64,000 nt of DNA from Phaeobacter porticola (GTDB lineage Bacteria; Pseudomonadota; Alphaproteobacteria; Rhodobacterales; Rhodobacteraceae): positions 1,054,001 to 1,118,000 of the forward strand of contig NZ_CP016364.1 in the NCBI RefSeq assembly GCF_001888185.1, written 5' to 3'. The notes under the pieces are model-generated. The model did not search any database and was not told the DNA's origin. It worked only from the letters and a program-made list of their open reading frames with translations. The first letter of the stretch is position 1. Every line of letters starts with the position of its first letter. Position numbers and translations under genes: made by a program. This document shows positions 36,996-45,633 of this stretch, one piece after another.

Positions 36996-38029
36996 TTTTG
37001 CGCGCCTCTAGCTCCGGTTTCTTGTCCGGTGGATATCCCTGTGGTGCGTGCCAGAATATCAACGCCCTGCGTTTTCCAAAAATGCAGCAAGTCAATGAAA
37101 ACCCAATTTTCAGTTAGCTTGGCTCCGTCCCGCCGGTAAATGTCGATCACCCGCATTTCACCACGTTCTTCACTGGCGGGCATTCCCATGAAGCCGCCGG
37201 TATGAACAGCCGTGAAGTTTGGCCAGCCGAAAAATCCACCAAAATGCCCCTCGGCCAGTCTGCATATATGTCCGGTTGAAGACCTGTCCGAGAATGAGGC
37301 CCGAAACGGCCCGGAATGCTGTTTGGCATAGCGTTCGATTGTGTAGGTCGCGCCGATGCCTGCGGGTCCCCACCAGATCATGTCGTCATTCCAGGTTCGC
37401 GCCAGTTCTTCTTCCAGCGGCAACCCCAAAGCCCAGGTTCCCAGGTCGCTGATCATTGCATTGATCGCGTCCAACGTTTTACGCCCTTCTTCAGTGTTTT
37501 GAGGGTCAAACATCAGCCCATCGTGCGTCATTGGACCGGGTTGCACCAGATGCGCCGCTGTTTGCGGCGGAAACGGTTGCAGTCCTGCCTGCATCATCAG
37601 GTGAGGGATGTCGAAAAACATCGCGGTTTCGGTGATTTTGCCATTGTCCACCCGATTGAATTCGCAATAGCGCAGCATGGCGATTTTTCCGGTCGGGGGG
37701 ATGCCCAGCCAAGGTTGGTCGAACAGCCCCATCAGATGGCCCATGGAAACCACCCAAACACCACCCTGCTCGGCAATCGAATTCTGCCCGGCCATAAAGA
37801 CGTCAATACGTCGCTGAAGTGAGGTCAGCGCACCTCGCAGGGGCTGCCAAAACGATTCGCCGACTTCTTGCGCCGAGGTGATTTCGTTGAAGGGATGAAA
37901 CCCTCGCCACAGATATTCTGGCGATGTGAATGCTTGCAAAACCTCTGGAATATCCGTCTGGCATGCCTTGTCGAGGCGCGCATAGAAATCTCTAACTATT
38001 TGTTTTTCATTGCTAAAGTTGGTTTTCAT
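36992..38029 (-). CDS. Tandem SnoaL/NTF2-like protein (copy 1)
   Basis: A 345-residue protein made of two NTF2-fold halves. The first has LGIPPTGKIAMLRYCEFNRV and GKITETAMFFDIPHLMMQAGL. The second opens with MIWWGPAGIG and ends with VIDIYRRDGAKLTENWVFIDLLHFWKTQGVDI. Known SnoaL-type proteins are aldol cyclases, dehydratases, hydrolases or isomerases. The ATG at 38029 has a GGAAGG ribosome-binding site; the extra upstream codons would run through the operators. Four related proteins are encoded in the divergent operon, and the WxGPxGxG motif is shared with two of them. Confidence 0.8.
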   Translation of the reverse strand: MKTNFSNEKQIVRDFYARLDKACQTDIPEVLQAFTSPEYLWRGFHPFNEITSAQEVGESFWQPLRGALTSLQRRIDVFMAGQNSIAEQGGVWVVSMGHLMGLFDQPWLGIPPTGKIAMLRYCEFNRVDNGKITETAMFFDIPHLMMQAGLQPFPPQTAAHLVQPGPMTHDGLMFDPQNTEEGRKTLDAINAMISDLGTWALGLPLEEELARTWNDDMIWWGPAGIGATYTIERYAKQHSGPFRASFSDRSSTGHICRLAEGHFGGFFGWPNFTAVHTGGFMGMPASEERGEMRVIDIYRRDGAKLTENWVFIDLLHFWKTQGVDILARTTGISTGQETGARGAQK

Positions 38030-38054
38030 AATTGCGCCTTCCGGTTCTCTCATA

Positions 38055-38074
38055 TTTTGCATTCGCTTGCAAAA
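38055..38074. promoter_or_regulatory. LacI-type operator O1
   Basis: TTTTGCATTCGCTTGCAAAA, a near-palindrome centred on CG at 38064-38065, as LacI-family operators are. Its reverse complement is almost identical to O2 at 38111-38128. It lies 26 bp upstream of the minus-strand SnoaL-like start and upstream of the candidate -35 of the plus-strand promoter. Confidence 0.75.
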
Positions 38075-38079
38075 ATAAC

Positions 38080-38109
38080 TTGCCAAACAAATTACCCGCT
38101 GTCTATTGT
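38080..38109 (+). promoter_or_regulatory. Candidate promoter of the importer/catabolic operon
   Basis: TTGCCA at 38080-38085 (5 of 6 matches to a -35 box) and TATTGT at 38104-38109 (4 of 6 to a -10 box) with an 18-bp spacer. It sits exactly between the two operators, so a repressor on O2 would cover the start site. Confidence 0.45.
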
Positions 38110-38110
38110 C

Positions 38111-38128
38111 TTTGCAAACGAATGCAAA
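38111..38128. promoter_or_regulatory. LacI-type operator O2
   Basis: TTTGCAAACGAATGCAAA, centred on CG at 38119-38120, 55 bp from the O1 centre and in the opposite orientation. The TTGCA-N6-TGCAA form matches the central-CpG palindromes bound by LacI-family proteins. The probable regulator is encoded at 48757-49776. Confidence 0.78.
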
Positions 38129-38160
38129 AAATAGTGCCCGCATTCTATCAGGGGGAAGAT

Positions 38161-39210
38161 ATGGCCGAAATCCAGCTCCGCAATTTGTCCAAACGTTGGG
38201 GGTCGTTCGTGGGTGTTCACGAATTTGACCTCACCATTGCAGACAAGGAGTTCTTGGTTCTGCTCGGGCCGTCGGGGTGCGGCAAAACCACAACGATGCG
38301 GATGATTGCCGGGTTGGAGGACGCGACCGAAGGCGACATTCTGGTCGACGGAGTGCGGGTCAACGATTTGGAACCCAAAGACCGCGACGTCGCGATGGTT
38401 TTTCAAAGCTACGCGCTCTACCCGAATATGAACGTCTACGAAAATATCCGCTTTCCTTTGCGTGTGCGTGGCGTTGACCCGAAGACCCACGATGAAAAAG
38501 TGCGTCGGGCCAGTGCTATGGTTGAACTTGATGATTTCCTGCATCGCAAACCGGCCGAACTATCGGGCGGTCAACGTCAGCGCGTCGCACTTGCTCGCGC
38601 GGTTGTTCGGGAACCGAACGTGTTTTTGATGGACGAACCGCTATCCAATCTCGATGCCAAATTGCGGGTTTCGACCCGCGCGCAAATCAAGAACCTGTCA
38701 CACGAGTTGGCCGTAACGACGATCTACGTGACCCATGACCAGATTGAAGCCATGACGCTGGCGGATCGGGTCGTGATCATGAAGGCGGGTGTGGTGCAGC
38801 AAGTGGGAACCCCCGTTGATATTTATGACCATCCCGCGAATGCATTTGTTGCCAGCTTCATCGGCAATCCGGCGATGAACCTCATGGATGGGGTGATCAA
38901 AGGCGGTGCGTTTACCGCGAACAATGTCAAAATCGCCGGGCTTGATGCTGCAGATGGCGCTGTAACGCTGGGGTTCCGTGCCGAGGATGCCAGAGTCGTC
39001 GAAAGCGGCGGACAGATCAATGCGCCGATCTACACAATGGAACTCTTGGGGGATGCAACCATGGTCAGCGTGCGCATTGGTGGCGCTCTGGTCTCGGTGA
39101 AGGCTGACAAGAATTACAGGGCAGAAATCGACGACGTCGTGTCAATCGAAGTGCCCAAAGAGCAATGTCACCTGTTCGAAGCTGAAACAGGTGCTCGTAT
39201 CGGGGATTAA
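38161..39210 (+). CDS. CUT1-type sugar ABC transporter ATP-binding protein (UgpC/MalK family)
   Basis: The 349-residue ATPase has Walker A LLGPSGCGKTTTMRMIAG (about residues 37-54), signature ELSGGQRQRVALARA, Walker B VFLMDEPLSNLDAKLR and a switch His in VTHDQIEA. A C-terminal TOBE/MalK regulatory region follows. It energises uptake by the permeases at 40602-42513. The ATG at 38161 has a GGGGGAAG ribosome-binding site and is the first gene after the operators. Family membership points to a sugar, polyol or glycerophosphodiester-like substrate. Confidence 0.9.
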   Translation: MAEIQLRNLSKRWGSFVGVHEFDLTIADKEFLVLLGPSGCGKTTTMRMIAGLEDATEGDILVDGVRVNDLEPKDRDVAMVFQSYALYPNMNVYENIRFPLRVRGVDPKTHDEKVRRASAMVELDDFLHRKPAELSGGQRQRVALARAVVREPNVFLMDEPLSNLDAKLRVSTRAQIKNLSHELAVTTIYVTHDQIEAMTLADRVVIMKAGVVQQVGTPVDIYDHPANAFVASFIGNPAMNLMDGVIKGGAFTANNVKIAGLDAADGAVTLGFRAEDARVVESGGQINAPIYTMELLGDATMVSVRIGGALVSVKADKNYRAEIDDVVSIEVPKEQCHLFEAETGARIGD

Positions 39211-39288
39211 ACCCTGCAACTTACCGCTAGTGCGGGGCAACGGATGCAGGCTTCGAAGGTGCATCCAATCACAAGGGAGTGAGAAGAT

Positions 39289-40515
39289 ATGTTTCTTAGG
39301 CATGTAGCACTGGCCAGCAGTTTGGCCCTTATGGCTGGATCGGCATATGCCGATTGTCAGATTTCTGGCAATGTCAGTATTGTCGGAAACGAGTTTCCGG
39401 CCATTCACACAGTGGCCAAAAATGCGGCTGCCTGCACGGGTGGTGAGGTCAAGTCGAACCTGACCGCGGATCACCAGAAGATCAACGTCGACGGCATGAG
39501 CGGCAACCCGGCAGAGTATACCTCGGCGATCATCGCGAACTCCTCGATTGTGGCGCTGATGAACGAAGACCTCGTTCGCCCGTTGAATGATCTTGTTGCA
39601 GAATATGGTCAGGACATTCCCAAGAACCAGCTGATTTCCATCGACGGCAACATCATGGCTGTGGCCTTTATGGCAAACGCTCAGACGCTGGCCTATCGCA
39701 AGGACGTTCTGGCTGAAATTGGCGTTGATGTACCAAGCACCTACGAAGAAGTTCTGGAAGCAGCCGAGAAAATCCGCGCGGCAGGCATCAGCCAGTATCC
39801 TGTTGGTAGCGCTTACAAGGCAGGTTGGAACCTGGCTCAGGAATTCACCAACATGTACATTGGTCACGGCGGCGAATTTTATAAGCCGGGCACACCCGAA
39901 GTCGCGATCAACAATGCTCAGGGTGTGGCAGCTCTGAACATGATGAAAGCGCTGACCGAATACATGAACCCCGACTTCCTGACCCATGACAGCAACGCCA
40001 CCGGCGCCGAGATGGAAGCAGGCAACGTCATGATCATGAACATGTGGGGATCCCGCATGGGCGCCCTTATGGATGACGAAGGCGCAGAAGAGCAGGTCTA
40101 TTCCAATATCACAGTCGGCGGTCCGTTGACCGTTGCAGGTGGTTCGACACCGGCCTCGACCCTGTGGTGGGACGGCTGGACCGTGGCCAAGAACGTGTCG
40201 GATGAAGATGCGGTTGCCACCTTCCTTGCCATGAAGCACGGCACCAGCCCGGCAATCCTCGACGATGAAACCATGAGCCAGGCAGTCTGGATGATCGAGG
40301 GTTATACCCCTGCGCCGGTCAACGACGGTGTGTTCGCGGCAATTGCAGCTGGCACCACGTCCTACCCGATGCTGCCGTACCACGGTCTTTTGCACACTGC
40401 ACTGGGCGACAACTTGGCTGACTTCCTGCTTGGCAAAGAATCCGCAGAGCAAGCACTGGCAGATGCTGAGGCCGCATACACAGCTGCTGCGACTGAAAAA
40501 GGTTTCCTTCAGTAA
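39289..40515 (+). CDS. ABC transporter extracellular substrate-binding protein
   Basis: A 408-residue periplasmic protein of the family-1 (MalE/UgpB-like) type. It has a signal peptide with SAYA cleavage at about residue 21, an unusual N-terminal CQISGNVSIVG strand, then TSAIIANSSIVALMNEDLVRPL and AVAFMANAQTLAYRKDVLAEIG, the hinge crossing typical of sugar binders. Aromatic residues near NMWGSRMG and TLWWDGWTV could stack against a ring or polyol. A good AAGGGAGTGAG ribosome-binding site precedes the start. It should define the specificity of the importer. Confidence 0.88.
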   Translation: MFLRHVALASSLALMAGSAYADCQISGNVSIVGNEFPAIHTVAKNAAACTGGEVKSNLTADHQKINVDGMSGNPAEYTSAIIANSSIVALMNEDLVRPLNDLVAEYGQDIPKNQLISIDGNIMAVAFMANAQTLAYRKDVLAEIGVDVPSTYEEVLEAAEKIRAAGISQYPVGSAYKAGWNLAQEFTNMYIGHGGEFYKPGTPEVAINNAQGVAALNMMKALTEYMNPDFLTHDSNATGAEMEAGNVMIMNMWGSRMGALMDDEGAEEQVYSNITVGGPLTVAGGSTPASTLWWDGWTVAKNVSDEDAVATFLAMKHGTSPAILDDETMSQAVWMIEGYTPAPVNDGVFAAIAAGTTSYPMLPYHGLLHTALGDNLADFLLGKESAEQALADAEAAYTAAATEKGFLQ

Positions 40516-40601
40516 GGAAACGCCTGTGTGCGGGGCAGTGATGCCTGCCCCGCACCACCATATGCATCATCATTTACAACCGCCATGGGGGCTTTTGATC
40601 C

Positions 40602-41624
40602 ATGAAACATAAGTCATTCTTTTGGTTTGTTCTTCCATCCGCCGTTGCGATGATGCTGTTCATCTTCTTTCCCATAATCTCGGTCATCGTGCAGTCGTTT
40701 CATGTCGAGCATGAACAGGTCATCCGCATCGTGGAAACCTGTGATCTGTTCGGGTGCAAGGAATCGACGGCCATTGATCAGGAGGCCACGGCGGCACTTC
40801 GTGCCGAAGCGCCCCTAGGTCAGTTTGCTGGACTAACCACCTATCTCGATCGCAACCATCTTGCGGTTAGTGAGGTTGGCGCCACTTGGAACAACTCCAA
40901 TGGTTTGCGGGATTTTGGTGGGCAGATGCTGAATTTGCCTTTCTACAAGGCCATTGGTTTTACGTTGACGTACACTTTTGTGGTGACACCGCTGGTGATT
41001 ATCCTTGGGTTTGTCATTGCAGTGGCCGTGAACGGCGCCGCAAAGATGTTGCGCGGACCGCTTATCTTTTTCTCTCTCTTGCCGATGATGATCACTCCGC
41101 TGGTCGGGGCATTGATTTTGTTTTGGATGGTGGATGCACGCGGGATCATCGGGGCGACGTTGCAATATCTGGCAGGAGATCCTGACCTTTCCGTAAAGGC
41201 GTCAACCCCGCTGATGTGGATCATGCTTATGGTTTATGGCGTTTGGCACTCGGCCCCTTTTGCCTTCATTGTCTATTACGCAGGTCTTCAATCCGTTAAC
41301 CAAGACACATTGGAAGCCGCGCGTGTCGACGGGGCCAACCGTTGGCTACAAATCCGACATGTTGTTATTCCCCATCTGGTGCCGCTGACAACTTTCATCG
41401 CTCTGATGCAGTTGATGGACAACTTCAGGGTTTTTGAACCGATCGTTAGCTTTGCTGCGAATGCGCACGCGACGTCGCTTAGTTGGTCGATCTTCAACGA
41501 CCTTGGTGGTGAAACGAGGCAATTGTCTTCGGCTGCTGCAACCTCGGTTCTTACAATCATCGGCGTGGCTATTCTTTTGTCGCCGGTACTGGTGCGCACG
41601 TGGCGCGAATTTGATCGGAAGTAG
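40602..41624 (+). CDS. ABC sugar transporter permease (MalF/UgpA-like)
   Basis: A 340-residue permease with an N-terminal membrane helix (residues 8-30) and a periplasmic stretch of about 80 residues containing two Cys (CDLFGCKEST) that could form a disulfide. The binding-protein-dependent permease core follows, with the EAA motif TLEAARVDGANRWLQIRHVVIPHL (about 230-253). The periplasmic Cys-containing insert is not usual for UgpA and may contact the binding protein. Confidence 0.88.
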   Translation: MKHKSFFWFVLPSAVAMMLFIFFPIISVIVQSFHVEHEQVIRIVETCDLFGCKESTAIDQEATAALRAEAPLGQFAGLTTYLDRNHLAVSEVGATWNNSNGLRDFGGQMLNLPFYKAIGFTLTYTFVVTPLVIILGFVIAVAVNGAAKMLRGPLIFFSLLPMMITPLVGALILFWMVDARGIIGATLQYLAGDPDLSVKASTPLMWIMLMVYGVWHSAPFAFIVYYAGLQSVNQDTLEAARVDGANRWLQIRHVVIPHLVPLTTFIALMQLMDNFRVFEPIVSFAANAHATSLSWSIFNDLGGETRQLSSAAATSVLTIIGVAILLSPVLVRTWREFDRK

Positions 41625-41631
41625 GTGAACA

Positions 41632-42513
41632 ATGTCCAGAAAGCTCAAGCGCCAGCCCCCTGCAATTACTCTGATGGTCTTCGTCGTCCTGGCGATCTGG
41701 ATGATCCTGGCCGCATTTCCGTTTCTTTGGACACTTTGGGGTTCCTTCAAAGTCGAGGGCGATTTCTTTTCCAAAGCAAATTGGGCCAACGCCCTCACTG
41801 GCAAGTTGACGGAAGTTGAAACAGGCGGTCAATTTGCGGGCGATGGGTATTTTGGAGCATGGGTCCAAGAAGAGTTTTGGCGCGCGGCTTTGAATTCCAT
41901 CATCGTGTGCTTCTTTGTCGTCACGATCTCGCTGACGCTGGGGACGTTGGGCGGCTATGCGCTGGCCCGTTCGACCTATCGCTATGCGTTCTGGTTCTTG
42001 CTGGCTGCGCTAATTTTCCGGGCCATGCCGCCGATCACCTTGGTGTCGGGTTACCTGCCGGTGTTCTTTCAGTGGAACCTTTGGGGGCATACCGCAACGA
42101 CGGTCATCGTTCTGGTCGCGATCAATCAGCCCTTCACCCTGTGGATGCTGCATTCGTTTTTCAAGAACATTCCCGCCGAGCTGGACGAAAGCGCGATGGT
42201 CGACGGTTGCACGCGGTTTCAGGCGTTCCGCAATGTCATCATCCCCGTGATGTGGCCGGGAGTTATCACCACGGGGCTGTTTTCTTTCTTGCTCGCCTAC
42301 AACGATTTTGCGGTTACTGCGATGCTACTGTCCAAGGAAAACCAAACCATGATCCCGAAGGTCGCCAGCTTCCTTGGGACCACGCAGACCAAGGGCAACG
42401 TGATGTTTGCCGTGTCGTCGGTTGTTTCCGTCACGGCCCCGCTATTCCTCATGGTCTTGTTCTTCCAGCGCCAGATCGTTGGTGGTCTGACCGCCGGTGC
42501 GGTCAAAGGGTGA
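41632..42513 (+). CDS. ABC sugar transporter permease (MalG/UgpE-like)
   Basis: A 293-residue permease with six predicted membrane helices and the EAA loop ELDESAMVDGCTRFQAFRNVIIPVM (about residues 184-208). It is 7 bp downstream of the MalF-like gene. Together with the ATPase and binding protein it completes a CUT1-type importer. The Cys in the EAA loop (DGCTR instead of DGAxR) is a small oddity. Confidence 0.88.
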   Translation: MSRKLKRQPPAITLMVFVVLAIWMILAAFPFLWTLWGSFKVEGDFFSKANWANALTGKLTEVETGGQFAGDGYFGAWVQEEFWRAALNSIIVCFFVVTISLTLGTLGGYALARSTYRYAFWFLLAALIFRAMPPITLVSGYLPVFFQWNLWGHTATTVIVLVAINQPFTLWMLHSFFKNIPAELDESAMVDGCTRFQAFRNVIIPVMWPGVITTGLFSFLLAYNDFAVTAMLLSKENQTMIPKVASFLGTTQTKGNVMFAVSSVVSVTAPLFLMVLFFQRQIVGGLTAGAVKG

Positions 42514-42555
42514 CGCTAATGTCTTTTAGCTTGCCAGATCGACGAGGGGTCTAAG

Positions 42556-43578
42556 ATGAACGCACGCACAAACCGTCCGGCAATGGGAATTGCAACAGAG
42601 ACATCGCACAACAACAAGGTGCTTTATCGCAAACTGTTAGACAGTTTTGGTATGAACAAAGTGGAAGAGGCTGTCTCAAGGCTTTTTCATGAGTCTGCGA
42701 TAGTGAACGCCAGCCACCCGATCAACGAAGCGCAAGGTGGCCATGGCTACCACAAGGACGTCATCGCGCCGATCATGGCGGCGTTCAAGGGGTGCACGCG
42801 GCAAAACTACATTGTGCTGGGCGGTGAATATCTTGGCACTGAATGGGTGACCTCGACCGGATATTTCCATGGGCACTTTTGCGAGCCGCTTTTTGGCATC
42901 CCCGCCAGCGGTAAGCTAGCCTACCTGCGGTTTGGCGAATTCCATAGGATGGAAGAGGGCAAGATCGTTGAAAGCCATGTCTTCCTCGGCTTTGCAGAGA
43001 TGATCATTGCGCTTGGCCTTTGGCCATTGGACCCCAGCCGCGGATACGAGGGCCTTGTGCCCGGCCCGGCCACCCATGACGGGATCGTCCCTGGACCGTC
43101 TGACCTGGTTGCCTCGCGGGCCTCGGCTGATTTGGTTGAAGGCATGCTCAAAAAGCTCACAACCGAAGACGAGGCATGGCGGCCTGACTGGCATGACCGG
43201 ATGGTCTGGTATGGACCGGGCGGGCTTGGTTCCTATGCAACCGTTGAAGGGTTCGCCACGTTCCAACGCCCGTTTGAGAACACTTTTGACGGTTGGGGCG
43301 ATGGCCGCGAAGCGGGTATTTCGGGGGTCGGCGCCGACTGCAAATCCGGTGACGGGAACTACGCGTTCCTGAGCGGCTGGCCGATGATCACGGGCGTTCA
43401 GGTCAAACCGTTTCTTGGTCTCGAAGCAACGGGAAAGCGCGTGTTCATGCGCGATTGCGATTGGTGGCGCTGCGAGGACGGAAAGATCATTGAAAACTGG
43501 TGCATGCTGGATATCCCGCACGTGCTGCTGCAACTGGGCTTTGACGTTTTCGGTGAACTCGAAAGGGCTGCCGCATGA
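42556..43578 (+). CDS. Tandem SnoaL/NTF2-like protein (copy 2)
   Basis: A 340-residue protein with two NTF2-like halves. The first contains FGIPASGKLAYLRFGEFHRM and GKIVESHVFLGFAEMIIALGL. The second starts with MVWYGPGGLG and ends with DWWRCEDGKIIENWCMLDIPHVLLQLGFDVF. The repeated G-K-hydrophobic strand and the final ENW-LDIPH helix are shared with the other copies. The stop overlaps the GMC oxidoreductase start by 4 bp, so they are co-translated. It may act on the oxidoreductase product. Confidence 0.8.
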   Translation: MNARTNRPAMGIATETSHNNKVLYRKLLDSFGMNKVEEAVSRLFHESAIVNASHPINEAQGGHGYHKDVIAPIMAAFKGCTRQNYIVLGGEYLGTEWVTSTGYFHGHFCEPLFGIPASGKLAYLRFGEFHRMEEGKIVESHVFLGFAEMIIALGLWPLDPSRGYEGLVPGPATHDGIVPGPSDLVASRASADLVEGMLKKLTTEDEAWRPDWHDRMVWYGPGGLGSYATVEGFATFQRPFENTFDGWGDGREAGISGVGADCKSGDGNYAFLSGWPMITGVQVKPFLGLEATGKRVFMRDCDWWRCEDGKIIENWCMLDIPHVLLQLGFDVFGELERAAA

Positions 43579-45095
43579 GTACGGATGCAGATTTCATCGT
43601 TATTGGCGCTGGCTCGGCCGGTTGCATCGCCGCTGCTGAATTGGCGCGGCGCGACGTTGGTCGTGTGCTACTTCTCGAAGCAGGCCCATCTGACAATCAT
43701 CCTTTGGTGAAGATGCCCTTTGGCCTCGCTTGGCTGATGGGCAGCAAGAGGGACTGGCGGTTCAAATCGGCGCCGCAAAAAGGGCTCGGCGGCAGACAGT
43801 TGAACGTGCACCGCGGACGCATGCTTGGCGGATCGGGGTCAATAAACTCGATGGTCTGGTTTCGCGGGCGGCGCGACGACTTTGACGGTTGGAACGTCAA
43901 GGGCTGGTCATGGCGCGATGTCGAGAACGCATTCGAAGCGGTCGAAGCCAAGCTTCAGCCAAAGCAAATGACGGGCGTTCATCCTTTGGTTCAGGCGCTG
44001 TCTGGCCTGTTTGGTGGAAACGCAAACGAGGCACCGACGCCGGAATATGAAAGCGCCGGAACTTTCCGATTTAACATGCGTGACGCGCGCCGTTGGTCGG
44101 CAGCAGATGCCTTCATGCGCCCGGCGGAAGAGGCTTATGACCTGAAGGTGAGAACCGGTTCGGAGGTTGATCGCATTGAGTTTGAAGACGGGCAGGCAAA
44201 ACGCGTTATTCTGATCGATGGCACGATACTCACTTCTGCCAAAGGCATTGTTCTTTCGGCTGGTTCCATTGGCTCTCCCGCGATCCTTATGCGATCAGGG
44301 GTCGGGTCGGCGGCACATCTGCAAGAGCAAGGCATTGAGGTCATTCATGACTCTGAAGAAGTTGGCGAAAACCTCCATGACCACCCCGCCGCAGGGTTTT
44401 ACTATGCCGGCCCGCGTTCAGGCTATGGCCTGACACTGTCCCAAATGCCCGCGTGGGTGCTTGCTCCTTTCCGCTATTTATTCGTGCGCAAGGGGCGGTT
44501 TGCGTCACCCACGGTCGAGGGCGGTGCGTTTTTCAACGCGCGCGGCGAAGCGGGCGAGCCGGACGTGCAATGCCATTTCATTCCCTTCATGCTGGATTGG
44601 AGGGGCAGCCGCTTTACCCATGGATCTGGATATTTCGCTGATGTCTGCGTTTGTCGGCCAAAGTCACGTGGCCGTTTGCGTCTGACGTCTGCTGATCCAA
44701 ACGTCGCGCCCGATATCGACCTTGGTCTTTTCCAAGATCCTGATGATGTTGAAATTTTGCTTGCCGGTCTCAAACGCCTGCGCGTGCTGATGAACAAGGC
44801 GGAATTTGGAAAGTACCGCGCGCCGGAGGTCTTTCCAGGGCCAGAGGTGTCCACTGATGAGGCGCTGCGCCGGTATATCAGGGACCGTGGTGCGACCGCC
44901 TATCATCCCGTCGGCACGCTGCGCATGGGCGAAGGCACCGCCCCTGTCACGCCGCGCCTTTCTGTGGCGGGTGTGTCCGGTCTTTGGGTGGCGGATGCAT
45001 CTGTTATGCCGGCAGTGACCTCGGCCAATACCAACGCGCCGTCGATGATGATCGGATATCGGGCGGCAGAATTTATAAGTGAGGATGCAGGATGA
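43575..45095 (+). CDS. GMC family FAD-dependent oxidoreductase
   Basis: A 506-residue flavoprotein of the glucose-methanol-choline type. It has the N-terminal dinucleotide motif FIVIGAGSAGCIAAAELA, the GMC signature GGSGSINSMVWFRGRRDDFD (about residues 78-97) and the second signature SAGSIGSPAILMRSGVG. The C-terminal active site holds AYHPVGTLRMG (catalytic His) and SANTNAPSMMIG (Asn). GMC enzymes oxidise primary alcohols to aldehydes. It overlaps genes on both sides by 4 bp and likely performs the first oxidation of the imported compound. Confidence 0.9.
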   Translation: MSTDADFIVIGAGSAGCIAAAELARRDVGRVLLLEAGPSDNHPLVKMPFGLAWLMGSKRDWRFKSAPQKGLGGRQLNVHRGRMLGGSGSINSMVWFRGRRDDFDGWNVKGWSWRDVENAFEAVEAKLQPKQMTGVHPLVQALSGLFGGNANEAPTPEYESAGTFRFNMRDARRWSAADAFMRPAEEAYDLKVRTGSEVDRIEFEDGQAKRVILIDGTILTSAKGIVLSAGSIGSPAILMRSGVGSAAHLQEQGIEVIHDSEEVGENLHDHPAAGFYYAGPRSGYGLTLSQMPAWVLAPFRYLFVRKGRFASPTVEGGAFFNARGEAGEPDVQCHFIPFMLDWRGSRFTHGSGYFADVCVCRPKSRGRLRLTSADPNVAPDIDLGLFQDPDDVEILLAGLKRLRVLMNKAEFGKYRAPEVFPGPEVSTDEALRRYIRDRGATAYHPVGTLRMGEGTAPVTPRLSVAGVSGLWVADASVMPAVTSANTNAPSMMIGYRAAEFISEDAG

Positions 45096-45619
45096 AGGGA
45101 TTACGTCCAGAACAAGCGGTACTGACACGCGATACTGACATGTCCAAAACAGACGAAACCCGCGCGGTGATCGAAGGCATGGTCGACGGTCTGAATGACC
45201 ACCGCATCGGCGATATTGGCGAGTTTTTCGCTGATAGCTTTCGCTGGATGGGCAATCAGGGGTGCGGCATGAAAACCGGCCTGCGCGAGTTTCAGGACAA
45301 CTGGCAACGCCCGTTTCAGGCGGCCTTCTCTGACAAGGTTTGCATCGACGAAGCGCGGCTATACATGGGCGAATGGGCCGCTGCCTTTGGCCGCCAGGAA
45401 GCGACGCATTCCGGCGACTTCCTTGGCATCAAAGCAACCGGAAAACGGGTCGAAATCCGCTACATGGATTTCTGGAAAGTCGTCGACGGCAAGATCGTCG
45501 ACAACTGGGTGAGCGTCGATTTCGCCCATGTCGCAGCACAACTGGGTGTTGACCTGTTCAACGGTCAGGGCTGGGAAGCCTTTGACCGTGGCGACTGCAC
45601 CGCCCCACGACCTGAATAA
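45092..45619 (+). CDS. Single-domain SnoaL/NTF2-like protein (copy 3)
   Basis: A 175-residue protein with one NTF2 fold: [23 protein letters not shown], then [47 protein letters not shown]. The last 40 residues match the end of the tandem copies closely, so it could be the ancestor of a half or a trimmed copy. The ATG at 45092 overlaps the GMC stop; an ATG at 45140 (SKTDETRAV) is possible but has no good ribosome-binding site. Confidence 0.78.
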   Translation: MKGLRPEQAVLTRDTDMSKTDETRAVIEGMVDGLNDHRIGDIGEFFADSFRWMGNQGCGMKTGLREFQDNWQRPFQAAFSDKVCIDEARLYMGEWAAAFGRQEATHSGDFLGIKATGKRVEIRYMDFWKVVDGKIVDNWVSVDFAHVAAQLGVDLFNGQGWEAFDRGDCTAPRPE

Positions 45620-45633
45620 GCGAGGAGCAAGCA

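Noticed and set aside
39142-40452. 436-codon minus-strand open frame opposite the substrate-binding protein gene
   Set aside because: Composition rich in His and Cys and no known domain; the plus-strand gene is unambiguous.
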